A stretch of DNA of 6,405 bases from an uncultured Acetatifactor sp. (GTDB taxonomy: Bacteria; Bacillota; Clostridia; Lachnospirales; Lachnospiraceae), in the NCBI GenBank assembly GCA_910585615.1, contig CAJUFO010000136.1, positions 1 through 6,405 on the forward strand, read 5' to 3'. The stretch's first letter is position 1; each line of letters starts with the position of its first letter. The notes under the pieces are model-generated. The model was not told where the DNA came from. It saw only the letters and a program-made list of their open reading frames with translations, and searched no databases. Below are positions 6,368 through 6,405 of this stretch, one piece after another. A program made the position numbers and the translations under genes.

Positions 6368-6403
6368 AGTTTATAGCCAGTCAGAACAGGCTATAGACTT
6401 ATT
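6364..6403. repeat. 15-bp inverted repeat upstream of the ABC operon
   Basis: AATAAGTTTATAGCC (6364-6378) and GGCTATAGACTTATT (6389-6403) are inverted copies with one difference, separated by 10 bp. The repeat lies 5 bp upstream of the leader-ORF ribosome binding site and reaches almost to the window edge. It may be an operator, a hairpin in the 5' leader, or the end of something beyond the edge. On the minus strand it is followed by ATAC and then GAGGAGG, not a T-run, so it is a poor terminator in that direction. Confidence 0.75.
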
Positions 6404-6405
6404 CT

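Noticed and set aside
6364..6403. The inverted repeat as a rho-independent terminator
   Set aside because: The stem is AT-rich and has no T-run on its minus-strand 3' side; the plus-strand 3' side is cut by the window edge, so it cannot be judged there.

Overview
This 6.4 kb stretch carries six protein-coding genes and one possible 10-codon leader ORF, all on the minus strand. The coding DNA is GC-rich and the short intergenic gaps are AT-rich. Shine-Dalgarno sites are strong (AGGAGG type), GTG and TTG starts occur, and the best protein resemblances I recognise are to Firmicutes families. Together these suggest a GC-rich member of the Clostridia, plausibly a gut Lachnospiraceae. That assignment is inference; there is no rRNA or other phylogenetic marker here.

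Read in the direction of transcription (high to low coordinates), the window opens with a near-perfect 15-bp inverted repeat (6364-6403). Next come a possible tiny leader ORF (6313-6345) and a three-gene transporter operon: a small four-helix membrane protein (5900-6316), an ABC ATPase (5171-5872) and a large polytopic permease (3576-5159, TTG start). The tight spacing (27 and 11 nt) suggests one transcript. The transported substrate cannot be read from the sequence.

An independent sugar region follows. fucI (L-fucose isomerase, 1636-3429) has its own extended -10 promoter and ends in a strong hairpin terminator at 1571-1603. A second promoter-like -10 then precedes a ROK-family fructokinase (547-1419) and, 51 nt further on, mannose-6-phosphate isomerase (manA), which runs off the left edge after 165 codons. 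Fructokinase plus ManA is a familiar Firmicutes pair, linking fructose, fructose-6-P and mannose-6-P. FucI catalyses the first step of L-fucose (or D-arabinose) use, but no fuculokinase, aldolase, sugar transporter or regulator is visible to complete that pathway.

I see no RNA genes, insertion sequences, CRISPR arrays, or frameshifted or broken genes. The least explained part is the right end: the inverted repeat, the leader ORF and the substrate-unknown ABC cassette. Nothing here amounts to a clearly new system.
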